Below, piece after piece: positions 35,853-43,188 of a DNA stretch of 64,000 nucleotides. The notes under the pieces were generated by a model. It searched no databases. It saw nothing but the letters and a program-made list of their open reading frames with translations, and was not told where the DNA came from. Each line of letters begins with the position of its first letter. Within the stretch, counting starts at the first letter, position 1. The DNA is from Devosia sp. Root635 (GTDB lineage Bacteria; Pseudomonadota; Alphaproteobacteria; Rhizobiales; Devosiaceae). The stretch is taken from positions 1 to 64,000 of the forward strand of contig NZ_LMGZ01000018.1 of NCBI RefSeq assembly GCF_001427605.1, written 5' to 3'. A program made the translations under genes and the position numbers.

Positions 35853-36068
35853 ATGGCTGCCATCACTGGTACCGTAAAATTCTTCAATACCACCAAGGGC
35901 TTCGGCTTCATTTCGCCCGAGAACGGCGAAAAGGACGCGTTTGTCCACATTTCCGCCGTGCAGCGTTCGGGCCTGCAGGGGCTCTATGAAGGCGACAAGG
36001 TGACCTACGAGCTCGAAACCGGCCGCGACGGCAAGGTCTCGGCGACCAACCTGACCCTGCTGCCGTAA
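35853..36068 (+). CDS. Cold-shock domain protein, CspA family
   Basis: A 71-residue single cold-shock domain. The RNP1 motif reads KGFGFISPE and RNP2 reads DAFVHISAV, giving single-stranded nucleic acid binding. Short CspA-like proteins act as RNA chaperones. About 200 bases without a gene precede the start and follow the upstream terminator, leaving room for a long 5' leader as in cold-inducible csp genes; cold control is inference. A terminator lies 20 bases after the stop. Confidence 0.97.
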   Translation: MAAITGTVKFFNTTKGFGFISPENGEKDAFVHISAVQRSGLQGLYEGDKVTYELETGRDGKVSATNLTLLP

Positions 36069-36087
36069 GCGCAGCGACGTGATTTCG

Positions 36088-36112
36088 AAGGGCCCCACGG
36101 GGCCCTTTTTGT
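36088..36112 (+). terminator. Intrinsic terminator after the cold-shock gene
   Basis: AAGGGCCCC pairs with GGGGCCCTT across a tight loop, followed by five T residues. Confidence 0.85.
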
Positions 36113-36194
36113 TGGCCTTTTGCACAGGTCGTCGCATCGACAGCCAGGCGTCCATTATGCGAATGTCCGGCCCGTCGATCCGATGGAGAGTGTC

Positions 36195-36656
36195 ATGCTG
36201 CGCGAGTTCCTGAGCAACTGGAGCCCGAGGGTGGAAACCACGCCCGGCCTGCGCCAATCCGGCGCGCTGCCCTATTCGATCGTCGAGGGCCGGGTGGTTT
36301 TCCTGCTCATCACGTCGCGGCGCACCGGCCGCTGGATTTTCCCCAAAGGTGATATCGAGCCCGGCATGACGCCATGGGAGAGCGCCGCGCTGGAGGCTCT
36401 CGAAGAGGCCGGTGTCAGTGGCCAGATCGGCACCGAGCCGGTCGGCAGCTATCGCTCGAGCGCCAGCGTCGACGGGTCCAGCCTGGTCGATGTCGATCTC
36501 TATCCGCTACGCGTGGAAACCCAGCTCGATGTGTGGAAGGAAATGGACCAGCGCCTGCGCCACTGGGCGGTGCTGCCCGAAGCGCGGCGTCTGCTCAATG
36601 ACGGCGCGCTGTCGCGGCTGGCGGTGAAGCTGCAGGCACAGTTGCGCCGCGCCTAG
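36195..36656 (+). CDS. Nudix-fold hydrolase with degenerate Nudix box
   Basis: A 153-residue protein with the Nudix fold near the diadenosine/diphosphoinositol polyphosphate hydrolase type: SGALPYSIVEGRVVFLLITS, then GRWIFPKGDIEPG. The box aligns as G-x5-M-x7-L-E-A-L-E-E-A-G-V, so the usual first Glu is Met and the Arg is Leu, while the metal-binding E-x3-EE part is retained. Activity may be altered. The ATG at 36195 has GGAGAG four bases upstream; an ATG at 36183 is possible. Its stop overlaps the end of the convergent phosphate transporter gene. Confidence 0.82.
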   Translation: MLREFLSNWSPRVETTPGLRQSGALPYSIVEGRVVFLLITSRRTGRWIFPKGDIEPGMTPWESAALEALEEAGVSGQIGTEPVGSYRSSASVDGSSLVDVDLYPLRVETQLDVWKEMDQRLRHWAVLPEARRLLNDGALSRLAVKLQAQLRRA

Positions 36657-38152
36657 CCGATCAGCCAGTCGAGAATCCAGAACAGCACGGCCGCGACCAC
36701 AGCCGAGGCGGGAACGGTGATGATCCAGGCCGCCGCAATGCTGGTGACGTGCTGGCGACGCACCAGCTTGCGCCGCTCGCTCTTGCGCTCCCGCGACAGC
36801 GCATCTTCCGGCGTGGCATTGAGCGCGGCTGGGTCGACATGTTTGGCATGCACCGGCACGGCGGCGAAATCGAGATCGCGGCGCGAATAATACTCGCGCA
36901 GGAAGCCGACGCCGAAGACGCCGCCCACCGCTATATGGGTCGAGGATACCGGCAGGCCCAGCGCCGAGGCGACGAGCACAGTGACGGCGGCCGAGAGGGC
37001 CACGCAATAGGCGCGGATCTCGTTGAGCTTGGTGATCTGCTCGCCCACGGTGCGGATCAGCCGCGGACCGAACAGCGCCAGGCCGAGCGAGATGCCGATG
37101 GCGCCGATGGCCAGCACCCAGAAGGGCAGAGCCAGGTCCGAGGCCTCCATATGCCCCGATTGCAGGGTGGTGACGATCGCGGCGAAGGGGCCGATGGCAT
37201 TGGCGACGTCGTTGGCGCCATGCGCGAAGGACAGCAGCGCCGCCGCGACGACCAGGGGCAGGCGGAACAGGGACGACACATGCTTCTTGCGGTTTTCGAG
37301 GCCGACCGACTGGAAGCGAACCAGCGGCATGGCGCCGATCCAGCCCAGGGTGGCAAAGCCGACGCCAAGCGCCAGCACCACGGCCAGGCCCGGCGACCAG
37401 ACCCGGCTCAGGCCCTTGGTAGCGATATACATGGCGAAGATGCCGGTCATGCCGGCTACGATGACCGGCACCCAGATGCGCGCTGCCGAGACTTTGTCGA
37501 TGCGGTCGGTGATGGTGTGCTTGATCAGCGACAACAGCAGCGCCGCCGCGATGCCGCCCAGCACCGGCGAGATGACCCAGCTGACGGCGATGGTGCCAAT
37601 GACAGGCCAGGCCACGCTTCCAAATCCGGCAGCCGCGACGCCGGCCCCGACGACGCCACCCACCACGGCGTGAGTGGTGGACACAGGCGCGCCGATATAG
37701 GTGGCGAGATTGACCCAGAGTGCGGAGGCCAGCAGCGCCGCCATCATCAGTAGCACGAACTGGTCCGATGGAATTGTGGTCCCGATCAGCAGGTCCCGAG
37801 CCACGGTGCTGACCACGTCGCCGCCGGCCAGCAGGGCGCCGCCGGCCTCGAATATGGCGGCGATGACCAGCGCGCCGCCCATGGTCAGGGCCCTTGAGCC
37901 GACGGCGGGACCCATGTTGTTGGCGACGTCGTTGGCGCCGACATTGAGGGCCATGTAGCCGGCAATGGCGGCGGCGATAACCACAAGATAGCTCATCGGA
38001 CCATCGGCCACGACAAAGCTGGCCCACACGGCCGCCAGCAGCAGGAAGACCAGGGCTATGCCCGGCGCCGCCAGGGCGCGCGCCAGGTCATGGGTGGCAT
38101 GTTCCAGGCCGGAAACCCGTTGCAGATCCTTGTCGAGGACGCTCTTGGCCAT
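36653..38152 (-). CDS. pit: PiT family inorganic phosphate transporter
   Basis: A 499-residue membrane protein of the PiT family, a low-affinity phosphate symporter. Both signature repeats are present: NVGANDVANNMGPAVGSRAL in the first half and AHGANDVANAIGPFAAI in the second. About 12 hydrophobic segments are visible, with a hydrophilic loop near residue 430-465 (PEDALSRERKSERRKL). The cation (H+ or Na+) cannot be told. No phoU-like gene or Pho box adjoins it. Confidence 0.94.
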   Translation of the reverse strand: MAKSVLDKDLQRVSGLEHATHDLARALAAPGIALVFLLLAAVWASFVVADGPMSYLVVIAAAIAGYMALNVGANDVANNMGPAVGSRALTMGGALVIAAIFEAGGALLAGGDVVSTVARDLLIGTTIPSDQFVLLMMAALLASALWVNLATYIGAPVSTTHAVVGGVVGAGVAAAGFGSVAWPVIGTIAVSWVISPVLGGIAAALLLSLIKHTITDRIDKVSAARIWVPVIVAGMTGIFAMYIATKGLSRVWSPGLAVVLALGVGFATLGWIGAMPLVRFQSVGLENRKKHVSSLFRLPLVVAAALLSFAHGANDVANAIGPFAAIVTTLQSGHMEASDLALPFWVLAIGAIGISLGLALFGPRLIRTVGEQITKLNEIRAYCVALSAAVTVLVASALGLPVSSTHIAVGGVFGVGFLREYYSRRDLDFAAVPVHAKHVDPAALNATPEDALSRERKSERRKLVRRQHVTSIAAAWIITVPASAVVAAVLFWILDWLIG

Positions 38153-38299
38153 GTGTCATCAAAACCGTCATAAACGCAGCTCTCGCGGCAATAGCATTGT
38201 CTGATGCAATGGCCACCTCTTTTGCGTGTGGACGGGCCAGTCCTCCACGGTTTTCACGCGGACGGCGGATGGCGATCGCCAGGGCAATACAGCGCGCCC

Positions 38300-38329
38300 T
38301 TGACACTTCCGCGGCAATGCCCCTATCAA
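38300..38329 (+). promoter_or_regulatory. Promoter of the ilvBH operon
   Basis: A perfect -35 TTGACA (38300-38305), an 18-base spacer and TATCAA (38324-38329). Transcription should start near 38336, some 22 bases before the leader peptide. Confidence 0.7.
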
Positions 38330-38357
38330 TGCGCCCGTAATTTCATGGAGAGGTCCT

Positions 38358-38408
38358 GTGCGGGCACTCATTCTCGTAGTAGGCAGGCGCATCGGCAACG
38401 TGGGGTAA
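38358..38408 (+). CDS. ilvBH leader peptide, branched-chain amino acid rich
   Basis: A 16-residue frame, MRALILVVGRRIGNVG, starting at GTG with a GGAGAGG ribosome site four bases upstream. Seven of its residues after the start are Leu, Ile or Val, including a run L-I-L-V-V. It sits between a good promoter and an intrinsic terminator ahead of ilvB, the layout of transcription attenuation by ribosome stalling. A hairpin (38399-38405 with 38411-38417) begins over its stop codon. Ribosomes starved for charged Leu, Ile or Val tRNA would stall in the run and favour read-through. Confidence 0.75.
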   Translation: MRALILVVGRRIGNVG

Positions 38409-38463
38409 AACCCCGCGCGTAAGCTGGTGCGCCGAAGACAGGTCCCGAACGGGGCCTTTTTTA
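38399..38463 (+). promoter_or_regulatory. Attenuator: pause hairpin and terminator upstream of ilvB
   Basis: A first hairpin, CGTGGGG with CCCCGCG around TAAAA (38399-38417), is followed by a terminator, GGTCCC and GGGGCC around GAAC (38441-38456), with six T residues. A GCGC..GCGC pairing (38415 with about 38429) could form an alternative fold. The exact antiterminator was not worked out. Confidence 0.7.
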
Positions 38464-38520
38464 TTGCCCGGTTTTCGCCGCTACGAGACTGGGCCAGGTG
38501 GATTAAGAAGGGAATTGACG

Positions 38521-40290
38521 ATGGCCGAAAGAATGACCGGCGCGGAAATGGTGATCCAGGCGCTCGCCGACCAGGGAGTCGAACACATATTCGGCTATCC
38601 CGGCGGAGCGGCCTTGCCGATCTACGATGCACTGTTCCAACAGGACGCGGTTCAGCACATCCTGGTGCGGCACGAGCAGGGCGCGACCCACATGGCCGAG
38701 GGCTATGCCCGGTCGACCGGCAAACCGGGCGTCGTTCTCGTCACCTCCGGTCCCGGCGCCACCAATGCAGTCACCGGCCTGACCGATGCGCTGATGGATT
38801 CCATCCCGATGGTCTGCATCACCGCCCAGGTGCCGACGACGCTGATCGGCACGGATGGTTTCCAGGAATGCGATACGGTCGGCATCACCCGCTCCTGCAC
38901 CAAATACAACTATCTGGTGAAGCGCGTGGAAGACCTGCCGCGCATCATGCACGAGGCCTTCCTCATCGCGACCACGGGGCGTCCCGGTCCGGTTGTCGTC
39001 GACATTCCCAAGGACATCCAGTTCGCGCTGGGCGACTATTACAAGCCCGATCTCGAGACGCTGCGCCACCAGAGCTATCGCCCGCAGGTGGATGGCGATG
39101 CGGCGGCAATCGAAGCCGCGGTGGACCTGATGCTCAAGGCGGAGCGGCCGATCTTCTATACCGGCGGCGGCGTTATCAATGCCGGCCCGCAGGCCTCCGA
39201 ACATCTGCGCGAACTGGCCGAGCTGACCGGTTTCCCGGTGACCTCCACCCTGATGGGGCTGGGCGCCTTCCCGGCGTCCAATCCGCAATGGATGGGCATG
39301 CTGGGCATGCACGGCACCTACGAGGCCAACCTGGCGATGCACGATTGCGACGTCATGATCAATATCGGCGCGAGGTTCGATGATCGCATCACCGGCCGCG
39401 TCGACGCCTTCTCGCCCAACAGCCGCAAGATCCATGTCGATATCGATCCGAGTTCGATCAACAAGGTGGTGCATGTCGACGTGCCCGTCATCGGCGATTG
39501 CGAGCGGGTGCTGGCCGAGATGGTCCGCGTGTGGCGCAGCAAGACCAACCAGCCGCGCACCGAGGCCATCGCGCCGTGGTGGAAGCAGATCGACAAGTGG
39601 CGGGCGGTGGACTCGCTCGGCTACAAGAACTCGGAGACGGTGATCAAGCCGCAATATGCCATCGAGCGCCTCTACCAGGCGACGCAGAAGCAGGGCAAGG
39701 AGGTGTTCATCACCACCGAAGTCGGCCAGCACCAGATGTGGGCGGCCCAGCATTTCCACTTTGACAAGCCGAACCACTGGATGACCTCCGGCGGGCTGGG
39801 CACGATGGGCTATGGCCTGCCGGCCGCGGTCGGCGTGCAGGTGGCGCATCCGGAGGCGCTGGTGATCGACATTGCCGGCGAAGCCAGCGTGCAGATGACG
39901 ATGCAGGAATTGTCGACGGCGGTGCAGTATCGCCTGCCGGTCAAGATCTTCATCCTCAACAATGAGCGCATGGGCATGGTCCGGCAGTGGCAGGACCTGC
40001 TGCATGGATCGCGCTACGCCCATTCCTATTCGGAATCGCTGCCCGATTTCGTCAAGCTGGCCGAGGCCTATGGCGGCAAGGGGATTCGGTGCGAGAACCC
40101 GGCCGAGCTCGATGCCGCCATTGCCGAAATGCTCGACTATGACGGCCCGGTGCTGTTCGACGTGATCGTGGAAAAGGACGAGAACTGCCTGCCGATGATC
40201 CCGTCGGGCAAGCCGCATAACGAGATCATCCTGCCCGACACCGCCAATATCGGGGACATCATCGACGAAAAGGGGCGGGCGCTGGTTTAG
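38521..40290 (+). CDS. ilvB: Acetolactate synthase large subunit
   Basis: ThDP-dependent enzyme that makes acetolactate or acetohydroxybutyrate, the first common step of Val, Leu and Ile synthesis. MTGAEMVIQALADQGVEHIF and the catalytic Glu52 in VRHEQGATHMAEG open the PYR domain; the central FAD domain and the C-terminal PP domain follow. The ThDP/Mg motif reads IAGEASVQMTMQEL: the Asp usual in GDG/GDA is Glu454. NNERMGMVRQWQDLLHGSRY is the mobile loop. 589 residues. The start at 38521 follows a GAAGGGA site. The gene is preceded by an attenuator and followed by ilvH at 20 bases. Confidence 0.97.
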   Translation: MAERMTGAEMVIQALADQGVEHIFGYPGGAALPIYDALFQQDAVQHILVRHEQGATHMAEGYARSTGKPGVVLVTSGPGATNAVTGLTDALMDSIPMVCITAQVPTTLIGTDGFQECDTVGITRSCTKYNYLVKRVEDLPRIMHEAFLIATTGRPGPVVVDIPKDIQFALGDYYKPDLETLRHQSYRPQVDGDAAAIEAAVDLMLKAERPIFYTGGGVINAGPQASEHLRELAELTGFPVTSTLMGLGAFPASNPQWMGMLGMHGTYEANLAMHDCDVMINIGARFDDRITGRVDAFSPNSRKIHVDIDPSSINKVVHVDVPVIGDCERVLAEMVRVWRSKTNQPRTEAIAPWWKQIDKWRAVDSLGYKNSETVIKPQYAIERLYQATQKQGKEVFITTEVGQHQMWAAQHFHFDKPNHWMTSGGLGTMGYGLPAAVGVQVAHPEALVIDIAGEASVQMTMQELSTAVQYRLPVKIFILNNERMGMVRQWQDLLHGSRYAHSYSESLPDFVKLAEAYGGKGIRCENPAELDAAIAEMLDYDGPVLFDVIVEKDENCLPMIPSGKPHNEIILPDTANIGDIIDEKGRALV

Positions 40291-40310
40291 GCGCTGCGGA
40301 GGACACAAAA

Positions 40311-40865
40311 ATGAACGCACATCTGCAGCCGACCGGCTCGGCCTATTTCATCACCAAGGAAACCCAGGAGATCGAGCGGCACACCCTCTCGGTGCTGGTG
40401 GACAACGAGCCGGGCATTCTCGCCCGCGTCGTCGGCCTGTTCTCGGCGCGCGGCTATAATATCGAAAGCCTCACCGTCAGCGAGACCGAACACGGGCGGC
40501 GACTTAGTCGCATCACCGTGGTCGTCACCGCCACGCCCAGGACGCTGGTGCAGATCAAGCTGCAGCTGGAACGGCTGGTGCCGGTGCACAAGGTGCATGA
40601 CCTGACTTCGGAAGGCGCTTCGCTGGAACGGGAACTGGCGCTGATCAAGGTGGCCGGCTCGGGCGACCATCGCGCCGAGACGCTGCGGCTGGCCGATGCC
40701 TTCCGGGCGCAGATCGTCGATGCCACGGTGGAAAGCTTCGTCTTCGAGGTCACCGGCAAGCCGTCCAAGATCGACAGTTTCATCACGCTGATGACGCCGC
40801 TCGGGCTGGTCGAGGTGGTGCGCACCGGCCTGGCGGCCATTTCGCGCGGGCCGCAGGGCATGTGA
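40311..40865 (+). CDS. ilvH: Acetolactate synthase small (regulatory) subunit
   Basis: Regulatory subunit that gives valine feedback inhibition and boosts activity of the large subunit. Two ACT-type domains are recognisable: HTLSVLVDNEPGILARVVGL then FSARGYNIESLTVSETE, and the second with VAGSGDHRAETLRLADAFRA. The N-terminal 25 residues are an extra extension. It has 184 residues and follows ilvB by 20 bases in the same operon. Confidence 0.96.
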   Translation: MNAHLQPTGSAYFITKETQEIERHTLSVLVDNEPGILARVVGLFSARGYNIESLTVSETEHGRRLSRITVVVTATPRTLVQIKLQLERLVPVHKVHDLTSEGASLERELALIKVAGSGDHRAETLRLADAFRAQIVDATVESFVFEVTGKPSKIDSFITLMTPLGLVEVVRTGLAAISRGPQGM

Positions 40866-40944
40866 TCGCAGCTATCAAAAGGTTCGATTGGGCGGCTGGC
40901 CCGGTCTGGTATAGAGCAGGGGCCGCTATTCGCGAGTCCCTGCC

Positions 40945-41688
40945 ATGACCCTTCTCTCCGTCAATCTCAATGCCGTCGCCCAACTCCGCAACCGGCGCGA
41001 CCTACCCTGGCCGAGCGTGGTCGGCCTGGCGCGCGTGGTGCTCGATGCCGGCGCCAGCGGGGTGACGGTGCATCCGCGGCCGGATGAGCGGCATATACGG
41101 CGCAGCGATGTGTACGATCTGGCGGACCTGTTGCGCTACGAATACCCGACGGCCGAGTTCAATATCGAGGGCTATCCGAGCGAGGATTTCTTCGCCCTGA
41201 TCGACAAGGTGAACCCGCAGCAGGTGACGCTGGTGCCCGACGATCCGGCGCAGGCCACCTCCGACCATGGCTGGGATTTTCGCGGCAAGGGCAATTTCCT
41301 CACCGATGTCGTGCAGCGGCTCAAGGCGCCGGACCGGCGCATTTCGCTGTTCTGCGATCCCGATGCCGGTGTCGATGGAGTCGCCGCGGCGCGGGCGACC
41401 GGCGCCGACCGCATCGAGCTTTATACCGGCCCCTATGGTGGCTGCCACGATGACCGGGACCGCGCGGTGCGCGAATTGGCGGCGCTGGCCCATACGGCCC
41501 AGGCTGCCCACCTGGCCGGCCTCGGGGTCAATGCCGGGCATGACCTGACGCTGGCCAACCTGCCGGCCTTCCAGTCGGCCGTGCCGCATGTGGATGAAGT
41601 GTCCATCGGCCACGGCATCACCGCCGATGCGTTGCTGCTGGGATTTGCCGAGGCCGTCCGGCAGTATCGGGCGGTGCTGGGGAGCTAG
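40945..41688 (+). CDS. pdxJ: Pyridoxine 5'-phosphate synthase PdxJ
   Basis: Condenses an aminoacetone phosphate with deoxyxylulose 5-phosphate to form pyridoxine phosphate. It is a TIM barrel of 247 residues. [66 protein letters not shown] and [11 protein letters not shown] are family motifs, and [19 protein letters not shown] closes the barrel. It is its own transcription unit, about 80 bases after ilvH. Confidence 0.96.
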   Translation: MTLLSVNLNAVAQLRNRRDLPWPSVVGLARVVLDAGASGVTVHPRPDERHIRRSDVYDLADLLRYEYPTAEFNIEGYPSEDFFALIDKVNPQQVTLVPDDPAQATSDHGWDFRGKGNFLTDVVQRLKAPDRRISLFCDPDAGVDGVAAARATGADRIELYTGPYGGCHDDRDRAVRELAALAHTAQAAHLAGLGVNAGHDLTLANLPAFQSAVPHVDEVSIGHGITADALLLGFAEAVRQYRAVLGS

Positions 41689-41728
41689 GCTAACGCCGGC
41701 GCCGCCACCGAAGCCCATCCCCTCGACC

Positions 41729-41757
41729 GTCATCACCCGGCTTGTCCGGGCAATGAC
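41729..41757. repeat. Single palindromic repeat (CCCGGCTTGTCCGGG family)
   Basis: GTCATCACCCGG and CCGGGCAATGAC flank CTTGT. It is a single unit of the family seen as a pair at 14566-14645, and lies between convergent genes. Confidence 0.7.
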
Positions 41758-41771
41758 GGCGGAGGGATGGC

Positions 41772-42101
41772 TCAGTCCGTATAGTTGAACTGGGCCAGTT
41801 CGCAGACATTGTTGTTGTACTTCACCAGCTCTTCGCCGTCCTCGAAGACCGCCAGGAAGTCGTATTTGCAATAGCCGCTGCCGTCGTCGATGTTGATGAC
41901 GACGCTGTTGCCGGCCGGCAGGATGTTGCGGCCCAGAATGTCTTCTTCCCACGAGCGCGAACCCTTGTTGGACGCATAGAACTCGACGATGTCGTAGGAT
42001 GTGTAGTTGTTGATGCGAACGCGGCGGTCGATGGCAAACGCGTCGCCGACGCCAAGCGCCGAAATGGCCAATGCCAACAGCGCTGCCGAAAATCTGGTCA
42101 T
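41772..42101 (-). CDS. Small exported protein of unknown function
   Basis: 109 residues with a signal peptide (MTRFSAALLALAISALGVGD, cleavage near AFA-IDR). The mature part VRINNYTSYDIVEFYASN, WEEDILGRNILPAGNSVVI and DDGSGYCKYDFLAVFEDGEE matches a small exported family of rhizobia that is often mislabelled argininosuccinate lyase in databases; it has no lyase features. Two Cys residues could form a disulfide. The start at 42101 has an AGGGAC site; an ATG four codons earlier lacks one. Confidence 0.8.
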   Translation of the reverse strand: MTRFSAALLALAISALGVGDAFAIDRRVRINNYTSYDIVEFYASNKGSRSWEEDILGRNILPAGNSVVINIDDGSGYCKYDFLAVFEDGEELVKYNNNVCELAQFNYTD

Positions 42102-42423
42102 GATGTCCCTCATGTGTCTGTGCCCCGAGGCTAGCTAAGCGCTCGCACCGGCCGCCGCCAACCCGGATTCATGGGGGGTGATGCAGGGGACATGTGGATT
42201 GTTGCCTCCTGTCGAACGCTCCGTCAGCGGCAGGAGCCGAAAGCAGGTTCTGGCGGTCAGCTGTCGGAAAAATCCGGAAAATTCTCAGCCATTCCCGATA
42301 CTTACACGAATGTTCCCTAGGCAGGCGGATGTCCCCGCGCCACAGCAAGGTGCCTCCTTGCGAGGATTGTTGATAGGCACATATATCGCCTCAGTTACGA
42401 TTTGTTACTAAGGAGGGCTTCCA
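42102..42423. other. Gene-free stretch upstream of the FMN reductase gene
   Basis: About 320 bases without a supportable gene. Near the right end TTGCGA, 18 bases and TATATC form a possible promoter. Two GTTAC direct repeats (42394-42398 and 42404-42408), one helical turn apart, lie just before the ribosome site and could bind a regulator. Confidence 0.4.
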
Positions 42424-43035
42424 ATGTCCAAACTCAAGATTGCCGTCATCATCTCGTCCACCCGCCCGACTCGCTTTGGCGACCTGCCGGCGCAGTGGAT
42501 CCTCGAAAAGGCCAATGAACGTCCCGAGATCGAAGCCGAGATCGTCGATATCCGCGACTTCGACCTGCCGTTCTTCGACGAGATGGCTTCCAACGCCTGG
42601 ATGCCGTCGGCCAACCAGAACGCCGTCAAGTGGCAGAACAAGATCAGCGAATTCGACGGCTACATCTTCGTCACCGCCGAATATAACCGTGCCATCACCG
42701 GCGCCCTGAAGAATGCCATCGACCAGGCCTATACCAACTGGAACAAGAAGGTGTTCGGCGCGGTCGGCTACGGCTCGGTTGGCGGCGCCCGCGCCATCGA
42801 AAACCTGCGCACGATCGGTGTCGAGCTGCAGATGGTTTCGACCCGTTCGGCCGTCCACATTGCCGGCGCCGACTTCATGGCCGTGCATCCCGGTTTCGGC
42901 GGCACCAAGACCCTGACCGACATCGAGCCCGCAATCGGCAACTCGGCCAAGGACATGCTCGACCAGCTCGTCTGGTGGGGCCAGGCCACCAAGGCCGCCC
43001 GTGAAGACGAGGCCGTGGCCCAGGCCGCCGAATAA
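42424..43035 (+). CDS. NADPH-dependent FMN reductase family protein
   Basis: A 203-residue flavodoxin-fold protein. LKIAVIISSTRPTRFGDLPA is the FMN phosphate loop, FVTAEYNRAITGALKNAID is the conserved EYN motif region, and AVGYGSVGGARAIENLR follows. Members reduce FMN, quinones or chromate; the natural substrate cannot be named. A TAAGGAGG ribosome site precedes the ATG. The upstream GTTAC repeats suggest regulated expression. Confidence 0.92.
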   Translation: MSKLKIAVIISSTRPTRFGDLPAQWILEKANERPEIEAEIVDIRDFDLPFFDEMASNAWMPSANQNAVKWQNKISEFDGYIFVTAEYNRAITGALKNAIDQAYTNWNKKVFGAVGYGSVGGARAIENLRTIGVELQMVSTRSAVHIAGADFMAVHPGFGGTKTLTDIEPAIGNSAKDMLDQLVWWGQATKAAREDEAVAQAAE

Positions 43036-43188
43036 CCCTACGAAGACCTCCAAATCTTCGTTTACCGGCAGGGCCGCTCCGAAAGGGGCGGCCCTGCTGG
43101 TTTGAACCATTGTGGGCGAGCGGTGTTGTGTGTGACGGTGGGGCGGTGTATAGCGGCGCCCGCCTTTGACCAAGAGAGCACAAGGTTC

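Noticed and set aside
38345-38422. Alternative ATG-started frame over the ilvBH leader
   Set aside because: It gives a Ser/Arg/His/Gln-rich peptide without branched-chain residues; the GTG frame fits attenuation far better.
38503-40320. 605-codon minus-strand frame across ilvB
   Set aside because: Antisense shadow of ilvB with His/Asp/Leu-rich composition and no recognisable motif.
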